DNA of 60,078 nt from Bernardetia sp. (GTDB taxonomy: Bacteria > Bacteroidota > Bacteroidia > Cytophagales > Bernardetiaceae): positions 1 through 60,078 of the forward strand of contig JAHDBD010000028.1 of assembly GCA_020630575.1 (NCBI GenBank), in the 5' to 3' direction. This document shows, piece by piece, positions 7,944 to 17,168 of this stretch (position 1 is the stretch's first letter; each line of letters opens with the position of its first letter). The notes beneath the pieces were generated by a model. It had not been told where the DNA came from. It ran no database searches and was given only the letters and a program-made list of their open reading frames with translations. The translations under genes were made by a program, and so were the position numbers.

Positions 7944-9371
7944 TTAATCGTTTGTGTCTTCATTTTTATCTTCTTTTTTTATGTATTCTGTTTCTGTAAG
8001 TGGAGTTACCCAATTATAGAGTCTCCAGCTTCGTTTTTCTTTTGTCAAATCGACACTTGAATCAATAAAAGACTGTTTTTTTCTTCCATTCAATGACATT
8101 TCTGATTCTACTTTTATAATTGGTTCTATATAACCTTTTTCTTCTTTATAAAATTTTTCTAAAAAATGAACATATTGAAGAATCATATCTGGGTCTTTTT
8201 CCATTTTTCGAAGTTGCCTGTACGACAAATGCACACTAGGATAGGCAATTTCTTTTTTGTCTGATTTTGCATCGCTTACTTTAAAAGTTGTAATTCCTCT
8301 TTTTGTTCGGAGCATCATTCTCCAAGAAAAAAAATGTCCTTGTTCTGTCCAACTTGGGTCTTCTCCATAAAAAAAAGCTCTCCAAGGAAGAAAAAACTGT
8401 ATAACGAAAAATAAAATAAAGAAGGAATAAACAAAGTTTTGATATAACTTTGATTCATCTGAATACTGAAAAAAATGTGTGTTCTGTTTTGGAATTTTTG
8501 TATCAAAATACTTGAAAACCCACCAGTTTCGAAAAACAGAAGGAGGAAAAAATAAAGCCGTTGCAGCAATAGAAAACCAAGGAAAAGTGCCAATTCCGAA
8601 TGTAACTGCATTAATAGCATGAAAAAAGATAGCTAAAATAAAAGTTACCTTTCTCGTTTTTTTCCAAAGCATCAGAGGAACAACCAACAAATCAAAAACA
8701 ATTCCACCATAAGCAACCAAAAAAGCGTGATATTTATGAGCAAGCAAAATTCCTAAATAAGGAATAGGATGGTCTTTTTTTGCAGCCAGCCAAATTTGCA
8801 TGGGTTGAGCATGAAGCCAATCAATATTTAACTTTGCAATTCCTGCATAAATATAAACGATACTGAGCTGAAAAATAATGCAATAGACTGTCCAAGCAGG
8901 TATTTCAGAAGACTTTAATTGAGGATTTTGATGTGCATCAATCGAAAAAGCTCGGTTTGCAGGAAGAAAAGCAAAAACTGAAAACAGTATGCAGTATAAA
9001 TAAACATGGTTAATATACAATGTCTTTTCCATCAAAAAAATAGAAGTAGCCGAAAAAAACATAGCAATACAGGCAAAACGATATTTAAACCCAAAAACTA
9101 CCATCAAACCCAAAATAAAATTTACTCCAAAATGAATGTACATCATTATTGGTTCTGACCAAGGTTTTATAAAAGGAGCAAAAGAATATGAAAAATGATA
9201 ATCTCCCGTTATAAGAGTTCTTCCATAAGGTGATAAAGCTCCTCCACAGAGTTCGATAGTCATCAAAAGTCCTAAAGTAATCCTTGCATAAATTAAAGGA
9301 GCAATATCAATAGGATGATTAAGAAAACTCTTTATTTTATCTATTTTATTGGGTTTAATATTTGTATTCAT
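7944..9371 (-). CDS. HTTM-domain integral membrane protein (vitamin K-dependent gamma-carboxylase-like)
   Basis: Multi-pass inner-membrane protein of the horizontally transferred transmembrane (HTTM) family, related to the membrane part of vitamin K-dependent gamma-carboxylase. Hydrophobic segments follow one another over about residues 30-330 (with IYARITLGLLMTIE, YCILFSVFAFLPANRAFSID and YIYAGIAKLN), and AGIAKLN with the WL that follows is typical. The C-terminal 140 residues are soluble. The frame is open to 9431, but the first 20 residues are Phe/Lys-rich and overlap a terminator palindrome. I use the ATG at 9371 (MNTNIKPNK, 475 residues). Whether it carboxylates anything is unknown. Confidence 0.85.
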   Translation of the reverse strand: MNTNIKPNKIDKIKSFLNHPIDIAPLIYARITLGLLMTIELCGGALSPYGRTLITGDYHFSYSFAPFIKPWSEPIMMYIHFGVNFILGLMVVFGFKYRFACIAMFFSATSIFLMEKTLYINHVYLYCILFSVFAFLPANRAFSIDAHQNPQLKSSEIPAWTVYCIIFQLSIVYIYAGIAKLNIDWLHAQPMQIWLAAKKDHPIPYLGILLAHKYHAFLVAYGGIVFDLLVVPLMLWKKTRKVTFILAIFFHAINAVTFGIGTFPWFSIAATALFFPPSVFRNWWVFKYFDTKIPKQNTHFFQYSDESKLYQNFVYSFFILFFVIQFFLPWRAFFYGEDPSWTEQGHFFSWRMMLRTKRGITTFKVSDAKSDKKEIAYPSVHLSYRQLRKMEKDPDMILQYVHFLEKFYKEEKGYIEPIIKVESEMSLNGRKKQSFIDSSVDLTKEKRSWRLYNWVTPLTETEYIKKEDKNEDTND

Positions 9372-9410
9372 ATTACAAATATACATTAATTCCTTTTTTT
9401 TGAATAAAAA

Positions 9411-9449
9411 AAAGAAACCTTTACAAATCAATTAATTGATTTGTAAAGG
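9411..9449 (-). terminator. rho-independent terminator behind the small-gene cluster
   Basis: A perfect 32-bp palindrome (9418-9449) whose arms read CCTTTACAAATCAA and its complement. On the minus strand it is followed by a pyrimidine tail, TTTCTTTTTTTT. It lies 26 bp after the stop of the 53-residue membrane peptide and before the HTTM gene. Confidence 0.75.
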
Positions 9450-9475
9450 CTTTGTGTTTCGTAATATATCTTGAG

Positions 9476-9637
9476 TTAAAAGCTTTTTTTTCTGTATTTT
9501 TTAAATGATAAAGCTAACAAGGCTATTACTGGTAACATGTGGATTGATTTATCTAAATCGTACCAAAAGAATCCTAAACACCAAGCAATAAATATGATAA
9601 CTACCATTGTATAGAAAATGAATTCTAAACTTTTCAT
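9476..9637 (-). CDS. Small membrane peptide, 53 residues
   Basis: A short open frame starting MKSLEFIFYTMVV and ending KKYRKKSF. It has a hydrophobic segment (about 6-25), a short polar turn (YDLDKSIH), a second hydrophobic run (MLPVIALLALSF) and a strongly basic tail, so probably two membrane spans with both ends inside. The start is ATG, and a strong terminator follows the stop. It belongs to a run of four tiny genes (9476-10566) on the same strand. I do not recognise a named family; coding is supported by the membrane pattern, the context and the terminator position. Confidence 0.7.
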   Translation of the reverse strand: MKSLEFIFYTMVVIIFIAWCLGFFWYDLDKSIHMLPVIALLALSFKKYRKKSF

Positions 9638-9702
9638 GTACTTAGCGCAATAAAATATATGATAAAATTAAATAGAAAGGAAATCAATTTTTAATAGTCA
9701 AA

Positions 9703-9861
9703 CTATATAATTTTTCCACCACGAATAACACGAAGTAAAACTGCAATAATGGCAACAACTAAAAGAACGTGTATAATTCCACCTGTATAAGCTCCAGTAA
9801 AGAAACTAACAGCCCATATAATAACAAGAACAACAGCGATGATATATAATAAATTACCCAT
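9703..9861 (-). CDS. lmo0937-family small membrane protein, 52 residues
   Basis: Recognised from its compact sequence: MGNLLYIIAVVLVIIWAVSF, then FTGAYTGGIIHVLLVVAII and the ending RVIRGGKII. It forms two membrane spans joined by a Gly-rich turn. Members are widespread in Bacteroidota and Firmicutes and are often found near CsbD-type stress genes; no biochemical function is established that I know of. The ATG start is preceded by a 31-bp leader (9866-9896) that is identical to the one before the CsbD gene, which suggests shared control at the RNA or transcript level. Confidence 0.88.
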   Translation of the reverse strand: MGNLLYIIAVVLVIIWAVSFFTGAYTGGIIHVLLVVAIIAVLLRVIRGGKII

Positions 9862-9865
9862 AATA

Positions 9866-9896
9866 AATAAAGATTAAAAAATTGAGATTAAAAAAT
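9866..9896 (-). repeat. 31-bp identical leader repeat, copy A (before the lmo0937-family gene)
   Basis: This 31-bp block, in gene direction beginning ATTTTTTAATCTC and ending TAATCTTTATT, is repeated without a mismatch at 10250-10280. It ends 4 bp before the start codon here and 10 bp before the CsbD start there, and itself contains an internal near-repeat of TTTTTTAATCT. It is probably a translation leader or regulatory element. Confidence 0.8.
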
Positions 9897-10053
9897 GGAA
9901 GATTTGGTTGTCTTCTCTGAAAATTGAATAGTATTTTTTGGTCGGAAAGGTATAGAAATTAGAAAGAAAACGTACTTATCAGACCACCGTAGCTTCTGCA
10001 TCATTCATTTTCTTTCTAATTTTATAAAAATGAATTTTTATATTTTTGATTGA

Positions 10054-10239
10054 CTAAAGAGATTTAATCATCTTGACTACTTCATCTCTTGTCTTACCAA
10101 GTTTTTGTTGAATTTTGCCTAACATTTGGTCTTCTTGACCTTCTGCATAAGTTAAGTCATCATCAGTAAGTGAGCCGTATGATTTTTTTAAACGACCTTT
10201 TACTTCGTTCCAAGTTCCTTGATATTCTAGCTTGTCCAT
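10054..10239 (-). CDS. CsbD-family stress protein
   Basis: A small hydrophilic protein (61 residues) of the CsbD family, whose members accumulate under general stress; the molecular role is not established. The family signature runs through the protein: [27 protein letters not shown] and [15 protein letters not shown]. The ATG start is preceded by the same 31-bp leader as the lmo0937-family gene. It is one of four tiny same-strand genes and probably co-induced with its neighbours. Confidence 0.92.
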   Translation of the reverse strand: MDKLEYQGTWNEVKGRLKKSYGSLTDDDLTYAEGQEDQMLGKIQQKLGKTRDEVVKMIKSL

Positions 10240-10249
10240 AATAATAGAT

Positions 10250-10280
10250 AATAAAGATTAAAAAATTGAGATTAAAAAAT
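10250..10280 (-). repeat. 31-bp identical leader repeat, copy B (before csbD-type gene)
   Basis: A perfect copy of 9866-9896, ending 10 bp upstream of the CsbD start codon. The sequences beyond the 31 bp differ on both sides, so the block has either moved as a unit or been kept by selection. Confidence 0.8.
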
Positions 10281-10374
10281 AAATTGCTCGTTGAATGAAT
10301 TAGATTTATAATCTAATAACGATTTGCTATATTAACATTTTTTAAATCATTTTGTTTTAAAAAATGTATTTTTT

Positions 10375-10566
10375 TTAGCCTTCTACTTTTCCACTTGTAG
10401 TTTTGAAAAGTCCCATTCCAGAAAGGAAAAAGATAACACCAAGTACGGCAAAAATCCAAGGATTTTGACTAGAAAGGTTTTGTCCGAAAATACCAAAGAC
10501 ACCTATTACTAATCCAATAATGCCTAAAAGAATAAGGAAAATGCTAATTATTGCTTTAAAATTCAT
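10375..10566 (-). CDS. Small two-span membrane protein, 63 residues
   Basis: Two hydrophobic segments, IISIFLILLGIIGLVIGVFG (about 6-25) and a second around residues 37-53 (WIFAVLGVIFFLSGMGLF), joined by the polar loop QNLSSQNP. The tail is short and soluble (KTTSGKVEG). The start is ATG. Glycine spacing resembles small DUF3185-like membrane proteins, but I cannot name the family with certainty. Probably part of the stress-type cluster with the CsbD and lmo0937-family genes. Confidence 0.8.
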   Translation of the reverse strand: MNFKAIISIFLILLGIIGLVIGVFGIFGQNLSSQNPWIFAVLGVIFFLSGMGLFKTTSGKVEG

Positions 10567-10922
10567 AGTTTGTAAAAATTTATGTCTATATGTAACAAGA
10601 CTAGGTAAAAAAATGGAAATTAGAAATTGTTGTTACTAATTTACTTAATAGAGTTTTTGATAAATGTTTTCTGTTTTTTTGACAGTATTCTTAATAAGAA
10701 TAAATACTTTATTTAGTAGAATAGTTTGAGAAGGAATATAAAAAAAGTGATAGTTTCCTTTTCTAAAAAAATGACTTTAATTTAATTAAAGTGAGAACTA
10801 TTTAAAGTGTCTGTCTGCTTATATATACTTTGATTGAGGAAGAAAGGTTACATAAAACACGAAAAAAAACAGAAATAATTTGTTTATTTCCCAAAACCCT
10901 TATTTTTGAGGCATATAAGCAC
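10567..10922. other. Gap with no gene between the small-gene cluster and the gyrB terminator
   Basis: AT-rich with no supported gene. A plus-strand open frame beginning at 10830 runs into gyrB on the opposite strand and has no family likeness. The right part probably holds the promoter of the small-gene cluster; I see no clean -33/-7 pair. Confidence 0.4.
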
Positions 10923-10967
10923 AAAAAAGCCGTAAAAATATTTTTTAATTATTTTTACGGCTTTTTT
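10923..10967 (-). terminator. rho-independent terminator of gyrB
   Basis: A 17-bp perfect stem (10923-10939 with 10951-10967, core GCCGTAAAAAT) closing an 11-nt loop, with six T on the minus strand as part of the arm. It lies 37 bp past the gyrB stop codon. Confidence 0.85.
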
Positions 10968-11003
10968 AATATGAGATTATCAAAAATAGTTTTGACAATT
11001 TTA

Positions 11004-13091
<2,088 letters not shown>

Positions 13092-13165
13092 TTAATACGT
13101 TTTTATCTGTTTTAACTAAAATCCTTACTAGATAAAAGGCATATTTCATTCCAAAAATTATTATA

Positions 13166-13196
13166 CAAATATACACAAAAAACGCATCTATTACAA
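13166..13196 (-). promoter_or_regulatory. gyrB promoter (TTG-N20-TATATTTG)
   Basis: On the minus strand, TATATTTG (13166-13173) matches the Bacteroidota -7 consensus, with TTG (13194-13196) 20 nt upstream as the -33 element. This puts the start of transcription about 110 nt before the gyrB ATG. Confidence 0.55.
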
Positions 13197-13236
13197 TTAT
13201 AATAGACATTGTATCAAAAGAGTAATTGTTCTTTTT

Positions 13237-14148
13237 TTAAATTTTCATAATATACGGAAAAGCTAAACTGAGCAGCATAGAGGCAATAACAGAAGTTGTA
13301 ACTAAAACGACTGTAATAAAACGAAGTTGAGTTAAAATTGAATCTTTTTTATTTTGTGAGTAAGCATCTAATTTATCGATACGTCTCAAAATCTTTTGGT
13401 CTTTTAGATTAGTCTGAGCTGTAAATCCCGTTTCTTGTCGGTAACCAATATCATAATCTACTTCTACAAAATGATAAAAAGCATCTTTATAGGCATTTAG
13501 ATAGGCAAGGTATTTATATTTTTCTTCTAATTCATAAGTGTTGCTAACAATATTTTCGGTAAGTGTTTCAAAATTTCTTTTCCATTCATTCAACGAAATG
13601 CTATCTAATCTATTTATAAAATCTTTTTCATGTCTACGAAGCTGTAAAACTAAAACTTTGTCTATGTGAGGTTGAACTTCTAATAAGCGTATATACTCTC
13701 TCATTACGCCTTCCAAACCATAATCTTTATATCCTCTTAATCTCATCTTGCGGGCTAATTCTTTCATCATATCTGTACTGAGCTTAACTTCATATTGCAG
13801 GGAATCCAAATTCTTAGTCATATTCCACTTTTTGGCTTGAGGAGATGTTTTGATGGAATTTATTGAACCTAAGATTTGTGATTGATTGACAATATACTCT
13901 TTCAAAAAACGACTGTGTCCTGTTTTATAAAACTCTTCATTGAGTGGTTCATTCAATAAAAAATCGCTTCTTAATTTTGATAAATTTCGAATATGGATAT
14001 GTAGTTCATGAACTTTATCAGCCAACAGATTTATTGATTCAACACGTCTAAAAAGCCAAAAACTGAGTGTAGCCACAGCAAAGGAGAGTAAGGTGTAAAT
14101 CAAAAAAGCTATAAAAATACGTTGGCGTGGATATATTAATTTTATCAT
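13237..14148 (-). CDS. Two-span membrane sensor-like protein without output domain
   Basis: 303 residues. Span one is at about 11-33 (IFIAFLIYTLLSFAVATLSF) and span two at about 278-298 (ITVVLVTTSVIASMLLSLAF), and the chain ends six residues later with YIMKI. Between them lies a helical, charged periplasmic region of about 240 residues with heptad-like patterns, as in the sensory module of histidine kinases, chemoreceptors or SpoIIE-type phosphatases. Nothing follows the second span, so there is no HAMP, kinase or phosphatase. It could be a truncated receptor or an accessory sensor that works with another membrane protein. No named family recognised. Confidence 0.75.
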   Translation of the reverse strand: MIKLIYPRQRIFIAFLIYTLLSFAVATLSFWLFRRVESINLLADKVHELHIHIRNLSKLRSDFLLNEPLNEEFYKTGHSRFLKEYIVNQSQILGSINSIKTSPQAKKWNMTKNLDSLQYEVKLSTDMMKELARKMRLRGYKDYGLEGVMREYIRLLEVQPHIDKVLVLQLRRHEKDFINRLDSISLNEWKRNFETLTENIVSNTYELEEKYKYLAYLNAYKDAFYHFVEVDYDIGYRQETGFTAQTNLKDQKILRRIDKLDAYSQNKKDSILTQLRFITVVLVTTSVIASMLLSLAFPYIMKI

Positions 14149-14386
14149 TCTACCCTAAATATCTAATCATTTTGTGTTTTATGCAAATTACTAGCTAATA
14201 AGTACGCAAAAATTACAATAATCTACTAAATAATCGCTTTAAATTAAATTTTGAGAAACATGCACTCAAGACTTATACAAGTGATAAAAGCTCTGATATT
14301 CAAGTTTTTATATAATTTGATGGACTTAATTTTGTATTAGTTAAAATAAAAAATCCTGTCTTACTAACTTTTCATATTATAAAAAA

Positions 14387-14584
14387 ATGTATATTCTTAA
14401 AATTAATCTATTTTCTTTTTTATCTTCATTCTTTTTTTCAAAAAAAGTAGTTTCTGATTTAAAAAGTAGTCCAGAAAAACCTTCAAAAAAAGAAAATTCA
14501 GAAGAACCTTCTACTGAAAGCGACTTACCAGCTTCCAAAAAGGAGAGTACTGCTATATATTATCTTCCTGTACATTTGATGTAA
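14387..14584 (+). CDS. Possible small secreted or anchored peptide, 65 residues
   Basis: Tentative. The N-terminal 20 residues are hydrophobic (LKINLFSFLSSFFFS), followed by a low-complexity Ser/Glu/Lys/Pro-rich region and the ending YYLPVHLM. The start is ATG with an A-rich upstream, as is usual in this genome. There is no recognisable domain, so coding is supported only by the signal-like start and the fact that it fills an otherwise empty gap; it could be chance. Confidence 0.35.
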   Translation: MYILKINLFSFLSSFFFSKKVVSDLKSSPEKPSKKENSEEPSTESDLPASKKESTAIYYLPVHLM

Positions 14585-14591
14585 AAACAAA

Positions 14592-14630
14592 ACACGCTTT
14601 TTGCATAAATTTTTTATACAAAAAACGTGT
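14592..14630 (-). terminator. Terminator-like hairpin between 14387-14584 and 14656-15207
   Basis: ACACGCTTTTTGCAT and ATACAAAAAACGTGT pair with two mismatches across a 9-nt loop. On the minus strand the tail TTTTGTTTTTAC follows, so it fits the end of the STAS-like gene. On the plus strand the tail is poor. Confidence 0.6.
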
Positions 14631-14655
14631 CTTATAATAACCAATACACTTGATT

Positions 14656-15207
14656 TTATTTTCTAAAAATCCAGTTGATAGCATTTTCTTTGCTCATATA
14701 AAATCTACATTCATAAGGCAACATTTGCTGTAAGTAACTAACTACATAGTCAATTCCTACTTTGTGCATAGGGGCATTGGTACGTAAAATCGCCAACTTA
14801 GCTGATTCTATTTCTTGTTTTTGCATACGAGGAATCCAGTCTAACATCAACCAAGCACGGGCGAACATACTGACATAGCCCAATTCCATAGCATCAATCA
14901 ATAAACCTGTAATGCCGTAGAGATAACTAAACTCAAGTAATTTGTTCATAACTTCCTTGTATTGCTCATCAGTTATGTCACCTCTCCATTTTAGAGCTAG
15001 AATACCATCTTTTATAGCTTCTTTATTTGTTTTATCTTTTGGGATATAACTAATTCTAGCAAAAGGTACTTCAAAAAGAACCGTATTATGAATAGGAATT
15101 TCTACAGATTTTGTATCTAACCTTTTTTTATAGGCAGTATGAGCATCATCAAAAATTTGTTTTTTTGAAGCGTACTCTTCTTTATGTATTGTCTTAAATG
15201 AATGCAT
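14656..15207 (-). CDS. STAS-like protein of unknown function, 183 residues
   Basis: Soluble protein. Residues about 60-183 repeat the order seen in the 2322-2735 product: strand plus WRGDITDEQYKEVMNKLL, strand ITGLLIDAMELG, helix, strand AKLAILRTN, helix DYVVSYLQQM, and a C-terminal strand-helix with CRFYMSKENAINWI. This is the SpoIIAA/STAS-like layout. The N-terminal 55 residues are charged and may be a separate helix. The start is ATG; the gene stands alone between two terminator-like hairpins and the rnpB gene. I infer a regulatory, protein-binding role but see no direct evidence for it. Confidence 0.72.
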   Translation of the reverse strand: MHSFKTIHKEEYASKKQIFDDAHTAYKKRLDTKSVEIPIHNTVLFEVPFARISYIPKDKTNKEAIKDGILALKWRGDITDEQYKEVMNKLLEFSYLYGITGLLIDAMELGYVSMFARAWLMLDWIPRMQKQEIESAKLAILRTNAPMHKVGIDYVVSYLQQMLPYECRFYMSKENAINWIFRK

Positions 15208-15542
15208 TATTATATAATTATTAAGGGGAAAAAATTTAAAGCAAAATAAAAATTAGAAACTAGTTAGTTATAGAGAAAGTTTATAATAAAAATTAGACAC
15301 AACTAATATAATAAGGGAGGGAATAATTTGTATCTAAATTTGCTTAAAACTTGCTTTACAATTTAAAAAAAATTCTTTTTTGTTAGTTTTTTGCTTTTAT
15401 CAAAAAATAATGCTGTAAAATTGACAAAATATTTTGATATTTGCTAAACGATAGTGTAATTTGAAACGAATTTAATGAATTTTTTGTTACTTTTTCTACT
15501 AAATTTTAGATTATTTAGGAAAAGTCTTAATATTATTAACTT
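15208..15542. other. Divergent spacer between the STAS-like gene and rnpB
   Basis: A 335-bp AT-rich stretch that must hold the promoters of both flanking transcription units. I see TAAATTTG at about 15331 on the plus strand but no clear partner element, and no open frame. Confidence 0.4.
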
Positions 15543-16037
15543 AATAGGTCATCTTATCGCTTTCATATTTCTTATTTGGTAACTTTTTAAAGTAAGAAAA
15601 TCAGAAAAATGGAAGAGGAAAGTCTGAGCAGCACAGAGCAACATGCTTCCTAACGGGAAGGCTATACCAAGTTAAAAGAAGTTGTAAGTATAGACGGAAA
15701 GTGTTACAGAAAATAACCACCTTTTTACTTTTTTGAAAAAATGAGTGAAAAGGAAAGGGTGAAAAGGTGTGGTAAGAGCGCACCGACAGAAAAGGCAACT
15801 TTTTTGGGCGAATAAACCCCATGTGCTGAAAGACCAAATAAGTCTGCGAATGTTTTTATTCTTATTTAATTATGAGAATAAATACAAAAAAGTTGCTCGC
15901 TGGAGCAGACGGGTAGGTCGTTAAAGCTGTTTTGTGAAATGCAGCATAGATAAATGATAGGACAGGTTTGTTTTTTATTTTAAATGTAAATTTAAAATAA
16001 AAAAAAAACTGGACAGGACTCGGCTTATAGACCTATT
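15543..16037 (+). ncRNA. rnpB: RNase P RNA (class A)
   Basis: Catalytic RNA that matures the 5' ends of tRNAs. The conserved core is readable in order: GAGGAAAGTCTGAGC (P4 5' side and J), CATGCTTCCTAACGGGAAG, CAGAAAATAACCACC, GAGCGCACCG, GGTAGGTCGTTAAAGC and the 3' P4 region GACAGGACTCGGCTTATAGACC (two pieces). The ends pair as P1, AATAGGTC (15543-15550) with GACCTATT (16030-16037). Several helices are extended by AU-rich hairpins, for example at 15851-15887 and 15969-16011, making the molecule about 495 nt. A minus-strand open frame across it (15601-15837) is not a gene. Confidence 0.93.
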
Positions 16038-16059
16038 TTTACAACTTATTTATTACATT

Positions 16060-16104
16060 AAAGTCAGTATTTTGAATCAAGATTCGATATACTGACTTTT
16101 TTAT
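16060..16104 (+). terminator. rho-independent terminator behind rnpB
   Basis: The outer stem AAAGTCAGTAT (16060-16070) pairs with ATACTGACTTT (16089-16099), and the inner stem GAATC pairs with GATTC, followed by a T run. It separates rnpB from the convergent miaA and may serve both. Confidence 0.8.
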
Positions 16105-16119
16105 AACTATTATAATTAA

Positions 16120-17130
16120 TCAACTTTTAGTCAATTGACTTTTAATGAAATTAATTAATTTTTGTTTGTAGTTTGGTTGTGAAATATCGAACCAAATATA
16201 TTCTTTGTCTTTACGAAACCATGTCAATTGTCTTTTAGCAAATCGTCTTGTGTTTTGTTGAATAGTTGAAATAGCTGTTTCTAAATTTATTTTTTCTTCT
16301 GTTTTTTCGTTATTATCAGCATCAAGATATTCAAAAATTTCTTGATACCCTACTGTTTTTAAGGGTGCAAGATGAGCGTATTCTTTCAATGATTTTACCT
16401 CTTCTACCAATCCATTCTCAATCATGAGCAAGACTCTTTTATTTATTCGTTCGTAAAGTTCTTCTCTAGGTCGGTCTAACATTACCTTGATGAAATCAAA
16501 GCCTAATTTTTGCAATCTCTCTGTTCTTGCTTTTTCTTGGTTTTGTACATTTTTTTTCCTGAACTCTGAATAGTTGCAGCCTGTGCTTCTAATTATTTCT
16601 AATGCTCTAATTACTCGTTGAGGATTATTTAAGTCTGCTTCTGATGCGTATTCTGAATCTTTTTCTTGCAATTCTGAAACTAAACTATCTAATCCATTTT
16701 GTTTCAATTCTTGATTTAACTCTTCTCTGAATTTTGTTTCGATGGTTGGCATTTCATCAAATCCATCACAAATAGCTTGAACAAAAAGTCCAGAACCTCC
16801 TGTCAGAATAAGGATGTCATTTTCTTTGTTTCTAGCTTTGAATAAATTATTAATAACAGATAAAGCCTCTTTTTCAAATTGCCCTGCTGATAAAGGATTT
16901 TGAATAGAATGAGAATCAATAAAATGATGTTTGATTAGCCTAGAAGTTCCTGTTTCTGAAATGAAAGTCATCTCCTCAAGGGTGGGTTTTGCTGTGCCGA
17001 TGCTCATTTCTTTATAAAACTGTCTTGAATCAGCTGATATAACTTCTGTATCAAGGTAAGCTGCTAATTCTGTACATAAAGCTGTTTTTCCTACAGCTGT
17101 TGCTCCTGCAATTACAAGTATTTTTTTCAA
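16120..17130 (-). CDS. miaA: tRNA dimethylallyltransferase MiaA
   Basis: Transfers a dimethylallyl group to A37 of tRNAs that read UNN codons. The N-terminal P-loop GATAVGKTALC is followed by the family motifs DSRQFYKEMSIGTAKP, HHFIDS, ILTGGSGLFVQA, NPQRVIRALEI and the C-terminal TRRFAKRQLTWFR. At 336 residues it is slightly longer than the usual 300-320. The start is a TTG at 17130, which keeps the canonical MKKILVIAG beginning; no ATG is available nearby. It lies 38 bp downstream of the PAS kinase on the same strand, so the two may be cotranscribed. Confidence 0.95.
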   Translation of the reverse strand: MKKILVIAGATAVGKTALCTELAAYLDTEVISADSRQFYKEMSIGTAKPTLEEMTFISETGTSRLIKHHFIDSHSIQNPLSAGQFEKEALSVINNLFKARNKENDILILTGGSGLFVQAICDGFDEMPTIETKFREELNQELKQNGLDSLVSELQEKDSEYASEADLNNPQRVIRALEIIRSTGCNYSEFRKKNVQNQEKARTERLQKLGFDFIKVMLDRPREELYERINKRVLLMIENGLVEEVKSLKEYAHLAPLKTVGYQEIFEYLDADNNEKTEEKINLETAISTIQQNTRRFAKRQLTWFRKDKEYIWFDISQPNYKQKLINFIKSQLTKS

Positions 17131-17168
17131 TTTGATTTATATTTTTCACACTAAAGTACAAACTATAT

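Noticed and set aside
15601..15837. Minus-strand open frame of 78 codons
   Set aside because: It lies wholly inside rnpB, whose conserved core reads on the plus strand; the protein has no likeness to anything.
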